Source: Vibrio algarum (GTDB lineage: Bacteria > Pseudomonadota > Gammaproteobacteria > Enterobacterales > Vibrionaceae). Taken from it: a DNA stretch of 64,000 bases. Below, in pieces: positions 9,713-17,842 of the stretch (positions are counted from its first letter, which is position 1; every line of letters begins with the position of its first letter). The position numbers and the translations under genes were made by a program. Where the stretch lies: assembly GCF_028204155.1 (NCBI RefSeq), contig NZ_JAQLOI010000001.1, forward strand, positions 992,001 through 1,056,000. The letters run 5' to 3'. The notes under the pieces were generated by a model, which saw nothing but the letters and a program-made list of their open reading frames with translations, was not told where the DNA came from and made no database searches.

Positions 9713-12310
9713 GTGCTTGAAGCCTATCGTAAACACGTCGAAGAGCGTGCTGCTGAGGGAGTTGTTCCACAACCCCTAAATGCTGAGCAAGTTGCTGCGC
9801 TAGTAGAACTTGTAAAGAACCCACCTACAGGTGAAGAATCCATCATTCTAGACCTTTTTGAAAACAGAATTCCGCCAGGTGTAGATGAAGCCGCTTATGT
9901 AAAAGCTGGTTTTTTAACTGCATTGGCTAAGGGAGAGGTATCTTCTCCGTTAATTAGTAAAGAAAAAGCCACAGAATTGCTCGGAACCATGCAAGGTGGA
10001 TACAACATTGAATCTCTTATCGCGCTTCTAGACGATGCCGAATTAGCTTCAATCGCTGCGGATGCCCTATCGCATACCTTACTCATGTTTGATTCTTTTT
10101 ATGATGTTGAAGAAAAAGCAAAATCAGGCAATGAATATGCAAAACAGGTGCTTACTTCTTGGGCTGAGGCAGAGTGGTTCTTGTCGAAACCAGAACTGCA
10201 AGAAAAAATCACTCTAACTGTATTTAAAGTAACAGGTGAAACGAACACGGATGACCTATCACCAGCACCAGATGCGTGGTCTCGTCCAGATATCCCTCTA
10301 CATGCATTAGCGATGTTAAAAAATGTGCGAGAAGGCATAGAACCAGACGTTGCAGGTTCAATTGGTCCGGTTAAGCAGATCGAATCCCTTAAAGAGAAAG
10401 GTCATCAATTAGTCTATGTTGGTGATGTAGTGGGTACAGGGTCTTCACGTAAATCGGCGACTAACTCGGTACTTTGGTTCATGGGTGACGATATCCCTAA
10501 TGTGCCAAACAAAAAGGCTGGCGGGTACTGTCTTGGTGGCAAAATTGCTCCGATTTTCTTTAACACTATGGAAGATGCCGGTGCGTTACCAATTGAAGTC
10601 GATGTTTCAAAACTAAACATGGGAGACGTGATAGACGTTTATCCTTTTGAAGGCAAAGTTAAGAATCATGAAAATGGCGATGTCTTGGCTGAGTTTGAAT
10701 TGAAAACCGACGTATTAATCGATGAAGTTAGAGCGGGTGGTCGTATCCCTCTTATTATTGGTCGTGGGTTAACAGATCGCGCTCGTGAATCTCTGGGTTT
10801 AGAGCCTTCGAGTGTATTCCGTCGTCCTGTAGAGGTCGCAGATACTGGTAAAGGTTACTCCTTAGCTCAGAAAATGGTTGGTAAAGCGTGCGGTGTAGAA
10901 GGTATTCGTCCAGGTACTTATTGCGAACCTAAAATGACGACAGTTGGATCGCAAGATACAACCGGTCCAATGACGCGTGATGAACTCAAAGATTTGGCGT
11001 GTTTAGGTTTCTCTGCTGATCTCGTCATGCAATCATTTTGTCATACATCGGCTTATCCAAAACCGATTGATGTCAATACTCACCATACGTTACCTGACTT
11101 CATAATGAATCGTGCTGGTGTGTCTCTGCGTCCTGGAGATGGTGTCATTCACTCATGGTTAAACCGTATGCTCCTTCCTGATACTGTTGGTACAGGTGGT
11201 GATTCACATACTCGTTTCCCACTTGGCATCTCTTTCCCTGCGGGGTCTGGGCTAGTTGCGTTTGCAGCAGCAACGGGCGTTATGCCGTTAGATATGCCTG
11301 AATCTATTTTGGTTCGTTTTAAAGGTGATTTGCAGCCGGGGATTACGCTACGTGATCTTGTACATGCCATCCCATATTACGGAATTAAGCAGGGTTTATT
11401 GACCGTAGAAAAAGCGGGCAAAATAAATGAGTTCTCAGGTCGAGTTCTTGAGATTGAAGGTGTAGAACATCTTTCTGTAGAGCAAGCATTTGAATTATCT
11501 GATGCCTCTGCTGAGCGTTCAGCTGCAGGGTGTACAGTTAAGTTGTCTAAGGATTCTATTTCTGAGTACTTAAGCTCAAATATTGTGATGCTTAAATGGA
11601 TGATTTCTGAGGGCTACGGAGACCGTCGTACAATAGAACGTCGTATTACGTCAATGGAAGAGTGGTTAGCTAACCCTGAATTGATGGAAGCGGATAGTGA
11701 TGCAGAATATGCGCATGTTATAGAAATTGATCTTGCGGATATCAACGAACCGATTCTTTGTGCACCTAATGATCCTGATGATGCTCGTATGCTATCAGAC
11801 GTGCAAGGCACTGACATCGATGAAGTATTTATTGGGTCATGTATGACCAATATTGGTCACTTCCGCGCTGCAGGTAAGCTTTTAGACAATTATACTGGGC
11901 AACTCGATACTCGATTGTGGATCGCTCCTCCAACTAAGATGGATAAAGATCAACTGACAGAAGAAGGATACTACGGTATTTTTGGTCGAGCTGGTGTGCG
12001 TATAGAGACTCCAGGTTGTTCTCTTTGTATGGGTAACCAAGCACGAGTCGCTGATAAGGCGACAGTAATATCTACTTCTACGCGTAACTTCCCTAATAGA
12101 TTAGGTACAGGTGCTAACGTTTATTTAGCTTCGGCTGAATTAGCGGCTGTTGGGGCTATTTTAGGTAAAATTCCAACTAAAGAAGAATATTTGGAATATG
12201 CTAAACAACTAGACGCGACAGCGGCAGATACATACCGTTATCTAAATTTCCATAAAATGAGTCAATATACTGATAAAGCAGACACGGTAATCTTCCAAGA
12301 ACCAGCTTGA
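9713..12310 (+). CDS. acnB: Aconitate hydratase B (bifunctional, 2-methylisocitrate dehydratase)
   Basis: This is the 865-residue TCA-cycle enzyme that isomerises citrate to isocitrate through a [4Fe-4S] cluster. The N-terminal HEAT-like domain starts MLEAYRKHVEERAAEGVVPQ. The cluster cysteines are visible in GSCMTNIGHF and CSLCMGNQ near the C-terminus. The start is GTG at 9713, with AGAGGA a few bases upstream. It is transcribed alone, with 242 bp before it and a terminator after. AcnB apo-protein is known to bind mRNAs when iron is low; nothing in this sequence adds to that. Confidence 0.97.
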   Translation: MLEAYRKHVEERAAEGVVPQPLNAEQVAALVELVKNPPTGEESIILDLFENRIPPGVDEAAYVKAGFLTALAKGEVSSPLISKEKATELLGTMQGGYNIESLIALLDDAELASIAADALSHTLLMFDSFYDVEEKAKSGNEYAKQVLTSWAEAEWFLSKPELQEKITLTVFKVTGETNTDDLSPAPDAWSRPDIPLHALAMLKNVREGIEPDVAGSIGPVKQIESLKEKGHQLVYVGDVVGTGSSRKSATNSVLWFMGDDIPNVPNKKAGGYCLGGKIAPIFFNTMEDAGALPIEVDVSKLNMGDVIDVYPFEGKVKNHENGDVLAEFELKTDVLIDEVRAGGRIPLIIGRGLTDRARESLGLEPSSVFRRPVEVADTGKGYSLAQKMVGKACGVEGIRPGTYCEPKMTTVGSQDTTGPMTRDELKDLACLGFSADLVMQSFCHTSAYPKPIDVNTHHTLPDFIMNRAGVSLRPGDGVIHSWLNRMLLPDTVGTGGDSHTRFPLGISFPAGSGLVAFAAATGVMPLDMPESILVRFKGDLQPGITLRDLVHAIPYYGIKQGLLTVEKAGKINEFSGRVLEIEGVEHLSVEQAFELSDASAERSAAGCTVKLSKDSISEYLSSNIVMLKWMISEGYGDRRTIERRITSMEEWLANPELMEADSDAEYAHVIEIDLADINEPILCAPNDPDDARMLSDVQGTDIDEVFIGSCMTNIGHFRAAGKLLDNYTGQLDTRLWIAPPTKMDKDQLTEEGYYGIFGRAGVRIETPGCSLCMGNQARVADKATVISTSTRNFPNRLGTGANVYLASAELAAVGAILGKIPTKEEYLEYAKQLDATAADTYRYLNFHKMSQYTDKADTVIFQEPA

Positions 12311-12330
12311 TCAATACGTTAGTCATTTAT

Positions 12331-12357
12331 AACCCGTTCATTAGAGCGGGTTTTTTT
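12331..12357 (+). terminator. Terminator of acnB
   Basis: AACCCG (12331-12336) pairs with CGGGTT (12347-12352), followed by a run of T up to 12357. Confidence 0.8.
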
Positions 12358-12536
12358 ATGTGAAGTTAGTTCTAAAAAATGTCTCATAACTTGACGGTTC
12401 GCTTACATGTGCTATGTCTTAATATTGAGACAGTAAATTGGTTCGAATGTCTTGATAATGTAACGGTTGGTTAGCGGTTCGAACTTCTAACATTTTGTTT
12501 GAATTTTATTATCATAAAACAATAAAGGACTTTTTG

Positions 12537-13865
12537 ATGGGAACTCAATTCCGTATGGATTCTGTCCCCGGCTCACTCGTAGTGGTAAGCGGTAAGCATG
12601 AACCTTGGTTGTCTGTTTTAGAACAAGCTGGTTGGCAATGTCAGAGGTGTGGCGACTTGCGCAGGGCTGATACACTTTTACATGAGATAGGCCCGTGTAT
12701 CGGTATTGTCGATTTAAGCCAAGATGAATTTAGTCTAAATGGCATTGCAAATCTAGTGAGCAGTCATAAGCATGTACGTTGGATTGCTTTTATTAGAGAG
12801 TCGCAAATTGGTTCAGACACTATCTGCCAATTCATAGTTAACTTCTGTATTGATTTTTTTACTTCACCTATTCCAGATGCACAACTTATGAGTACGATAG
12901 GCCACCAATTAGGTATGCTCAAATTAGAAAAGAAAGTATGGCCTAATTTCGGTAGTACTAAGGATATGGGAATATCTGGAGAATCAGTCTCTATTAAACG
13001 TTTGAGAGAACAGGTAAGACGAATTAGTTCTACTGATGTAAGCATTCTAATTTACGGTGAAAATGGTTCAGGGAAAGAGAGCGTAGCAAAAGCGGTACAT
13101 ACTATGTCAGCACGTTCTAAAGAGCCATTTATAACGGTTAATTGTGGCGCGCTTTCTGAAGCAAGAATGCAAGAAGATATCTTTGGTATAGGTGCAGAAG
13201 AAGGGAGCGTTTGTTTTTTAGAAAAAGCACATGAAGGTACACTTTTTCTTAATGACATCTTAACTTTGCCGCGAACGCAGCAGCGTAATCTTTTGCGGTT
13301 TATGCAAGAAGGTAAGATAGACTCGATGGAAGGTAATAAGCAATTAAATGTAAGAATATTGGCTGCTTACAGCTCTGATATAGAAAAAGCATTAGTTGAT
13401 AAAGATTTTAATGATGAGCTTTATCATTATATCAATGTCCTAAGGATTAATGTACCTAGTCTTAAAGAAAGATCGGGAGATATTAGTATTTTAGCAAAGC
13501 AATTTTTACAAGAGTATTCCAAAGAGTATAACGCTCAAGCGAAAGACTTTTCAGATGAGGCTCTAAAGGCGATGGCACAATACCATTGGCCTGGAAATGT
13601 AAGAGAACTTATGAATCAGATTAAGCGCGCAGTGTTAATGTCTGACAGTGATATCATTGAATTGCCTCAATTAGATTTGCCTCAAATTTCTAATGGAAAA
13701 CGCAGCCTTAAAGTGATTAGAGAAAATGCAGAAAGAGATGCGCTTATATATGTCCTAGAGTCGTATGACGGACAAGTTTCACCTGCTGCAAAAGAATTGG
13801 GGGTGTCGAGAGCAACAATGTATCGATTACTCAATAAACACAACTTAATAACAGATGTCATGTAA
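12537..13865 (+). CDS. vpsR: VpsR-like atypical enhancer-binding regulator
   Basis: This 442-residue protein has a receiver-like N-terminal domain (about 1-125), an AAA+ domain (about 150-375) and a Fis-type HTH (LGVSRATMYRLLNKHNLI). Its start MGTQFRMDSVPGSLVV resembles V. cholerae VpsR, which activates vps biofilm polysaccharide genes with c-di-GMP. The ATG at 12537 is preceded by AAAGGA 7 nt upstream; an upstream in-frame start at 12495 lacks support. The AAA+ domain has Walker A GENGSGKE but no GAFTGA loop (IFGIGAEEGSVCFLE instead), and Walker B reads FLND where canonical activators have FLDE. VpsR is reported to work with sigma-70, which fits these losses. Confidence 0.9.
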   Translation: MGTQFRMDSVPGSLVVVSGKHEPWLSVLEQAGWQCQRCGDLRRADTLLHEIGPCIGIVDLSQDEFSLNGIANLVSSHKHVRWIAFIRESQIGSDTICQFIVNFCIDFFTSPIPDAQLMSTIGHQLGMLKLEKKVWPNFGSTKDMGISGESVSIKRLREQVRRISSTDVSILIYGENGSGKESVAKAVHTMSARSKEPFITVNCGALSEARMQEDIFGIGAEEGSVCFLEKAHEGTLFLNDILTLPRTQQRNLLRFMQEGKIDSMEGNKQLNVRILAAYSSDIEKALVDKDFNDELYHYINVLRINVPSLKERSGDISILAKQFLQEYSKEYNAQAKDFSDEALKAMAQYHWPGNVRELMNQIKRAVLMSDSDIIELPQLDLPQISNGKRSLKVIRENAERDALIYVLESYDGQVSPAAKELGVSRATMYRLLNKHNLITDVM

Positions 13866-13884
13866 AGTTTACTTACTCTTTTAT

Positions 13885-13914
13885 AAATAACGCATTTAGG
13901 TGCGTTATTTTTTT
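13885..13914 (+). terminator. Terminator of vpsR
   Basis: A perfect 10-bp stem AAATAACGCA (13885-13894) / TGCGTTATTT (13901-13910) has a 6-nt loop and a following T run. Confidence 0.88.
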
Positions 13915-14151
13915 ACTCAAACTTATATATTAATAATGTCTAATGTTTCTTTTTATTAAAAACCGTAATGAGACGATCGTTTAATCTTGTATATTTGGCG
14001 GCATATGCATCGAAAGTATAGATTTTTAATATATATACCATCATTGTATTAAATATAGCTTGAAAATATAAACAGTTTGGTTACAATTTGACCGTGAATC
14101 CAAATTCACAAATTTCTTAATAGGATTAATTAGTTAGATAGGAGGCGCTAT

Positions 14152-14262
14152 ATGAAACATTCAAAACGAATTCATTTTTGTCGTGCTTCTGTGATCTTGA
14201 AAATGCAAACCATGCCAGCGGCTAACGCAGCTGATTTGCGAACCGATCTATCTGATAACTAA
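14152..14262 (+). CDS. Candidate small protein or leader peptide, 36 residues
   Basis: I do not recognise this ORF. It starts MKHSKRIHFCRASVILKMQT and ends ...AADLRTDLSDN. A perfect Shine-Dalgarno AGGAGG (14140-14145) lies 6 nt before the ATG, far stronger than most sites in this window. The product is basic at the N-terminus and acidic at the C-terminus. It sits 110 bp upstream of the DUF1127 gene on the same strand, with a possible small hairpin (GCTGC...GCAGC near 14283-14302) in between. It could be a leader peptide or a small protein of its own. Support is the ribosome binding site and position only. Confidence 0.5.
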   Translation: MKHSKRIHFCRASVILKMQTMPAANAADLRTDLSDN

Positions 14263-14371
14263 CTAGTCCGTCACCTTATAAGGCTGCGGAAATCTAGCAG
14301 CTAAATAGGGAACCTCTCGATTACTCCTTTTTTAGACGCTACTTTTCCCAGTAAAATTCTGGAGAAAAAAT

Positions 14372-14623
14372 ATGAGTCGTTCTATATATTTACACCTAGC
14401 TGTCCTTCTAGTTAAAGCAGATTTAAAAAGAGAAGAAAGAGTCTGGAAACGGAAATTACGTCGTACAGTTCATGATATTCCTTGGCACAATGCTCACCTT
14501 TTGAGAGATATTGGCCTTGAAACGGATGGACGTACTATTGGGTTTACCGAACCTCATCATGTAACCGTTGAACGTCGTATTCGTCATCTTCGTCGTGTAC
14601 ACCGGTCAAGAATAGTCACGTAG
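14372..14623 (+). CDS. DUF1127-like small basic protein
   Basis: This is an 83-residue, strongly basic protein (many Arg, Lys and His). The segment WHNAHLLRDIGLETDGR resembles the DUF1127 motif LLRDIGL. Members of this family are small Arg-rich proteins, some of which act with RNA or in phosphate/stress responses in other bacteria; the role in vibrios is not known to me. GGAG (14361-14364) lies 7 nt upstream of the ATG. It is probably cotranscribed with the 36-codon ORF upstream and is followed by a strong hairpin. Confidence 0.75.
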   Translation: MSRSIYLHLAVLLVKADLKREERVWKRKLRRTVHDIPWHNAHLLRDIGLETDGRTIGFTEPHHVTVERRIRHLRRVHRSRIVT

Positions 14624-14626
14624 AGG

Positions 14627-14656
14627 CAGGGGAAGCTCTTCAATGGGCTTCCCCTG
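14627..14656 (+). terminator. Terminator after DUF1127 gene
   Basis: A perfect 10-bp stem CAGGGGAAGC / GCTTCCCCTG has a 10-nt loop. The following sequence ATTTAATAT is only moderately T-rich, so it may act partly as an mRNA 3' stabiliser. Confidence 0.7.
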
Positions 14657-15099
14657 ATTTAATATACGCGTGAATTTTTGACTTAAGAAACGGGAATTAT
14701 AAATCTAAGTATTTAATCCTCATACAACTTTAGTCTCATTTACCAGCTTTTCTATGTAGTTACTTTTTATCTGGATTCTATGGCCTGATTAGCATTCATC
14801 TTTGTAAATTTCAAACCCACACACTCTCTTGAATTCTGAATCTCGCATGTCTAATTTCAATGTGATAGTTGATAAAAATATCAATTTATTCATGATCTTA
14901 TCATTTATTTATAAACCCTACTTACACTCGTTAATATGACCTCTTTGCAAGTGAAAAATTGACCAACTCTATATTTATATTTTATTTTTTCATTGGTTTT
15001 CTTTATAGGGATGTAGACGTGACTGAATTAAATGCGAATAAGAATGATTAGAAAATGTGTCAGTCTGGTCTAAGCTTATTAGTAATAAAGGAGGATCCT
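14657..15099. other. Intergenic region, no gene seen
   Basis: This is 440 bp of A+T-rich sequence with no convincing ORF or RNA gene. It ends in the strong ribosome binding site AAGGAGG (15088-15094) of the next gene. Promoter elements must lie here, but none stands out. Confidence 0.6.
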
Positions 15100-15414
15100 A
15101 TGCAAAAGATTCAACTCGATCATTGGTTACATGCTGATCATTCAGGGAAAAATGTCTCGCCTAAATTGTATGTTATCAGTTGTGAAGATCTATCCGACTA
15201 TCTGCTTGCGGTGGAATATAAGCACAAATTAGAACCTGTACATAAAGATGGTGAGCCGATGCACTTTTCATCTCTTGAACAAGTGAAAGATGTGCTTTCT
15301 AGGCTGGGGGTGGATTCTGTTTATTTACGCTTACATAACACTGATGATGAATGCAGTGCTTTGGGTGAGTCCGTACCGTACCATGATATAGAGATGTCCT
15401 TGCAGACGCATTAA
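15100..15414 (+). CDS. DUF6482-like protein, function unknown
   Basis: This 104-residue soluble protein starts MQKIQLDHWLHADHSGKNVS. The ATG at 15100 is chosen because AAGGAGGA ends a few bases before it; an in-frame start 45 nt upstream has no such site. The core KLYVISCEDLSDYLLAVEYKHKLEPV and DSVYLRLHNTDDECS resemble a small family common in Vibrio that I believe is DUF6482. There are no catalytic motifs, membrane segments or signal peptide. It is probably monocistronic. No function can be proposed. Confidence 0.78.
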   Translation: MQKIQLDHWLHADHSGKNVSPKLYVISCEDLSDYLLAVEYKHKLEPVHKDGEPMHFSSLEQVKDVLSRLGVDSVYLRLHNTDDECSALGESVPYHDIEMSLQTH

Positions 15415-15585
15415 CCAGTATATTAGGATTTTACTCGAGTAAACATAAGTTTCACTTGCATACCAAATGAGCTAGCCTTATCTTTCTGATTTGGCTGGTT
15501 CTTTTTATCTTTGAGATAGTAAGAGCAAGATCTGTTGGCCAATGATTTCTTATTGGATAAACGATCGATAATTGAGGAAGTTAGA

Positions 15586-16029
15586 ATGATTTCAAAGTGG
15601 GCGCAACGTTTTTATCAAATGGCCGAATTAGTAGCATCATGGAGTAAAGATCCATCAACACAAGTAGGAGCGGTAATTACCGAGAAAAACCGTATTGTCT
15701 CTGTTGGTTTTAACGGCTACCCACACGGTGTATCAGACAGCGCTAGTACAGATGATCGAGATATGAAATATTTAAAGACTCTCCATGCTGAGGAAAATGC
15801 GATTTTATTTGCAAAAAGAGATTTAGATGGATGTGATATATGGGTAACCCACTTTCCATGTCCAAATTGTGCTGCGAAAATTATTCAAACAGGTATCGCT
15901 AGTGTGCATTGTCCTGAACAAACCGAAGACTTCTTGTCTCGTTGGGGGGACAAAATTAGTGTTAGCCAAGATATGTTTCTTCAAGCAGGGGTTAAAGTAG
16001 ATTGGCTGCCACTTGCAGAAATTGGGTAA
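15586..16029 (+). CDS. Deoxycytidylate (dCMP) deaminase family protein
   Basis: This 147-residue zinc-dependent deaminase converts dCMP to dUMP, the substrate of thymidylate synthase. It has the zinc/catalytic motif HAEENAI (His-Ala-Glu) and FPCPNCAAKI (PCxxC). It resembles the ComEB/dCMP deaminase group. The start MISKWAQRFYQMAEL at 15586 has GAGGA 7 nt upstream; an in-frame TTG at 15535 extends the frame but lacks homology. It converges with mutH, and the mutH stop lies 19 nt beyond its own stop. Confidence 0.88.
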   Translation: MISKWAQRFYQMAELVASWSKDPSTQVGAVITEKNRIVSVGFNGYPHGVSDSASTDDRDMKYLKTLHAEENAILFAKRDLDGCDIWVTHFPCPNCAAKIIQTGIASVHCPEQTEDFLSRWGDKISVSQDMFLQAGVKVDWLPLAEIG

Positions 16030-16040
16030 ATGGTGGATTT

Positions 16041-16064
16041 AGCGGAACTAGGAAAAGTACCGCT
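16041..16064 (+). terminator. Possible shared terminator between dCMP deaminase gene and mutH
   Basis: AGCGGAACT (16041-16049) pairs with AGTACCGCT (16056-16064) with one mismatch; TTTATTATTT follows. It overlaps the mutH stop codon. Confidence 0.4.
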
Positions 16065-16713
16065 TTATTATTTGATTTGTAAATTGAGTTCTTAGATAGA
16101 AGCCTCTAGGAGTCGTTTTTATGGATTTTCCCGTTGCTCCATAGGCTTCTGTAAAAACACGGCTATTGGCTGCTTTAGGCCTTAATTGCATAACCTCGCC
16201 ATGTTTCGCCGTTATTTTTTCTACTTGGCCTAAAACGATCATTTCCATTAATTCTTCCCAATCCTGTTGAAGTGCATTTTCTTCTTCGTCATTCGGAGAC
16301 CATAATATAGGTGATCCTACCTTGCGAGCTGCAAGGGGGATTTCACGCTCACCTTCTACGGGAATCCAAAGTACTTTAGATAGCTTCTGACGAACATGAC
16401 TTTTTTCCCAAGTTAAGCCATGCACACCAATAAGTGGGGCGACGCATACAAATGTCGTTTCAAGTGGTTTCCCTGTGTGCCCAATAGGAATGCTCTTAAG
16501 TTCTATTCCAAGATCTAGGAAGTCTTGCTGTGGTTTACTACCAGCCACGGCACCTAGGTGCCATTCAAGTAATTGGCCAACCCAACCTTTGTCGCGTTTT
16601 AAATTTGCAGGGACGATCATATTTGCTGTTTCAGCTAATTCGAAAAATGACAGGCCGGCAATATCACGAGCTCTTTGCAAGAGCTCAGCTTCAGTTTTTG
16701 GTTCTGGCTTCAT
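16048..16713 (-). CDS. mutH: DNA mismatch repair endonuclease MutH
   Basis: This 221-residue enzyme nicks the unmethylated strand at hemimethylated GATC sites after activation by MutS-MutL. It has NLKRDKGWVGQLLEWHLGA and the catalytic acidic/lysine set in DFLDLGIELKSIP, where E. coli has Asp70, Glu77 and Lys79. It ends ...TNQIIKRYFS. The ATG at 16713 is used; a GTG nine bases upstream is in frame and cannot be excluded, since the ribosome site is weak. Length is slightly under the E. coli 229. Confidence 0.95.
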   Translation of the reverse strand: MKPEPKTEAELLQRARDIAGLSFFELAETANMIVPANLKRDKGWVGQLLEWHLGAVAGSKPQQDFLDLGIELKSIPIGHTGKPLETTFVCVAPLIGVHGLTWEKSHVRQKLSKVLWIPVEGEREIPLAARKVGSPILWSPNDEEENALQQDWEELMEMIVLGQVEKITAKHGEVMQLRPKAANSRVFTEAYGATGKSIKTTPRGFYLRTQFTNQIIKRYFS

Positions 16714-17321
16714 GATGGTCACTTATTTAAAAGAATCATGATAACAAATTATAGTTATACCGAGGAGGCTCTTTGAGTATGGACGTCCGTTTAATCGATT
16801 GCTTTTTAGTTATCCACAGGTTTTTTTAAATAGGCTGATATTTTTTGAGACTGGATCAATTAACAGTGTTTTTAGTACCATTTTAGAGTTGAATTTGTCG
16901 TGAATTACTGAAACCTAGTATTAGTTATGTGGATAACAAGCACTATGGTTGATCTTTGACCGATCAAATAAAGATAAGGATCCTTCCCATTTTACGGTGT
17001 CGTCGGTTTTAGATTTTTACTAATAAGTATCTGTTATATAAAATTTAATTTTATTTTGTAATAGCGAGCTAGCTTACTTTGTTGAGTGATGAATAAGCAA
17101 GTTGATTGACTTCACCTTAATTCTTCACAAACTTATTCACAGAAAAAGTGAATAAATTAGAGGTTCAGGGCCAGATAGTGTTGATAACTATTTTATTGTA
17201 TAGAGATTATTCAAAAGTGAGTGTTGGCTAATAAATATTACTTAAACTTACACTGTAAGTTTGCGACATGTAGGGATATGTGGAAAAATCATACCAACAA
17301 GAATTTTTTAGAGGTTGGCCA
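16714..17321. other. Long mutH-rppH intergenic region with DnaA-box-like sites
   Basis: This is about 600 bp between divergent genes, with no protein or RNA gene seen. It contains TTATCCACA at 16810-16818 (+), the same sequence on the minus strand at 16928-16936 and TTATTCACA at 17133-17141 (+). All three fit the DnaA-box consensus TTWTNCACA. A TGTTGATAA near 17179 is a one-mismatch relative. Several GATC sites lie between 16950 and 16980. This may titrate DnaA or regulate the flanking genes. Confidence 0.45.
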
Positions 17322-17840
17322 GTGATCGATGGCGATGGTTACCGCTTAAATGTGGGAATCGTGATTTGTAACAACCATGGTCAGGTATTCTGGGCTAAAC
17401 GATACGGGCAACATTCTTGGCAATTTCCTCAAGGGGGAATTGACGATGGAGAAACTCCTGAACAAGCTATGTACAGAGAGTTATACGAAGAAGTTGGCCT
17501 CACTAAACAGGATGTAAAAATAGTAGCAACAAGTCGTCATTGGTTAAGGTATCGCCTACCAAAGCGTCTTGTTCGCTGGGATTCTAAACCTGTTTGTATC
17601 GGGCAAAAACAGAAATGGTTTTTGCTGCGTATGATTTGCGATGAATCGCAAGTAAACATGCAACGTGGCAATACCCCTGAATTTGATGGTTGGCGTTGGG
17701 TGAGTTTTTGGTACCCTGTTAGGCAAGTTGTTTCGTTTAAACGTGATGTGTATAGGCGTGCGATGAAAGAATTTGCTTCTTTAGCTATGCCTTTTAAGGA
17801 GCGAAAGACGAAAGGTAAACGTAAAAATCGTAGAGGGTAG
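17322..17840 (+). CDS. rppH: RNA pyrophosphohydrolase RppH
   Basis: This 172-residue Nudix hydrolase removes pyrophosphate from the 5' end of mRNAs and so opens them to RNase E. The Nudix box is visible (GGIDDGETPEQAMYRELYEE then VGL). The tail KERKTKGKRKNRRG is very basic. The GTG at 17322 (VIDGDGYRLNVGIVIC) is the family start and has AGAGG 7 nt upstream; the GTG at 17280 would add 14 residues not found in the family. ptsP starts 2 nt after its stop, the usual pairing. Confidence 0.94.
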   Translation: MIDGDGYRLNVGIVICNNHGQVFWAKRYGQHSWQFPQGGIDDGETPEQAMYRELYEEVGLTKQDVKIVATSRHWLRYRLPKRLVRWDSKPVCIGQKQKWFLLRMICDESQVNMQRGNTPEFDGWRWVSFWYPVRQVVSFKRDVYRRAMKEFASLAMPFKERKTKGKRKNRRG

Positions 17841-17842
17841 CA

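Noticed and set aside
15535..15585. Longer dCMP deaminase from TTG at 15535
   Set aside because: The extra 17 residues are not family-like and the ATG at 15586 has a good ribosome binding site.
16714..17321. crtS site or a replication origin
   Set aside because: Gene context does not match oriC or the known crtS neighbourhood, and no AT-rich unwinding repeats or iteron arrays are seen. Only DnaA-box-like sites are supported.
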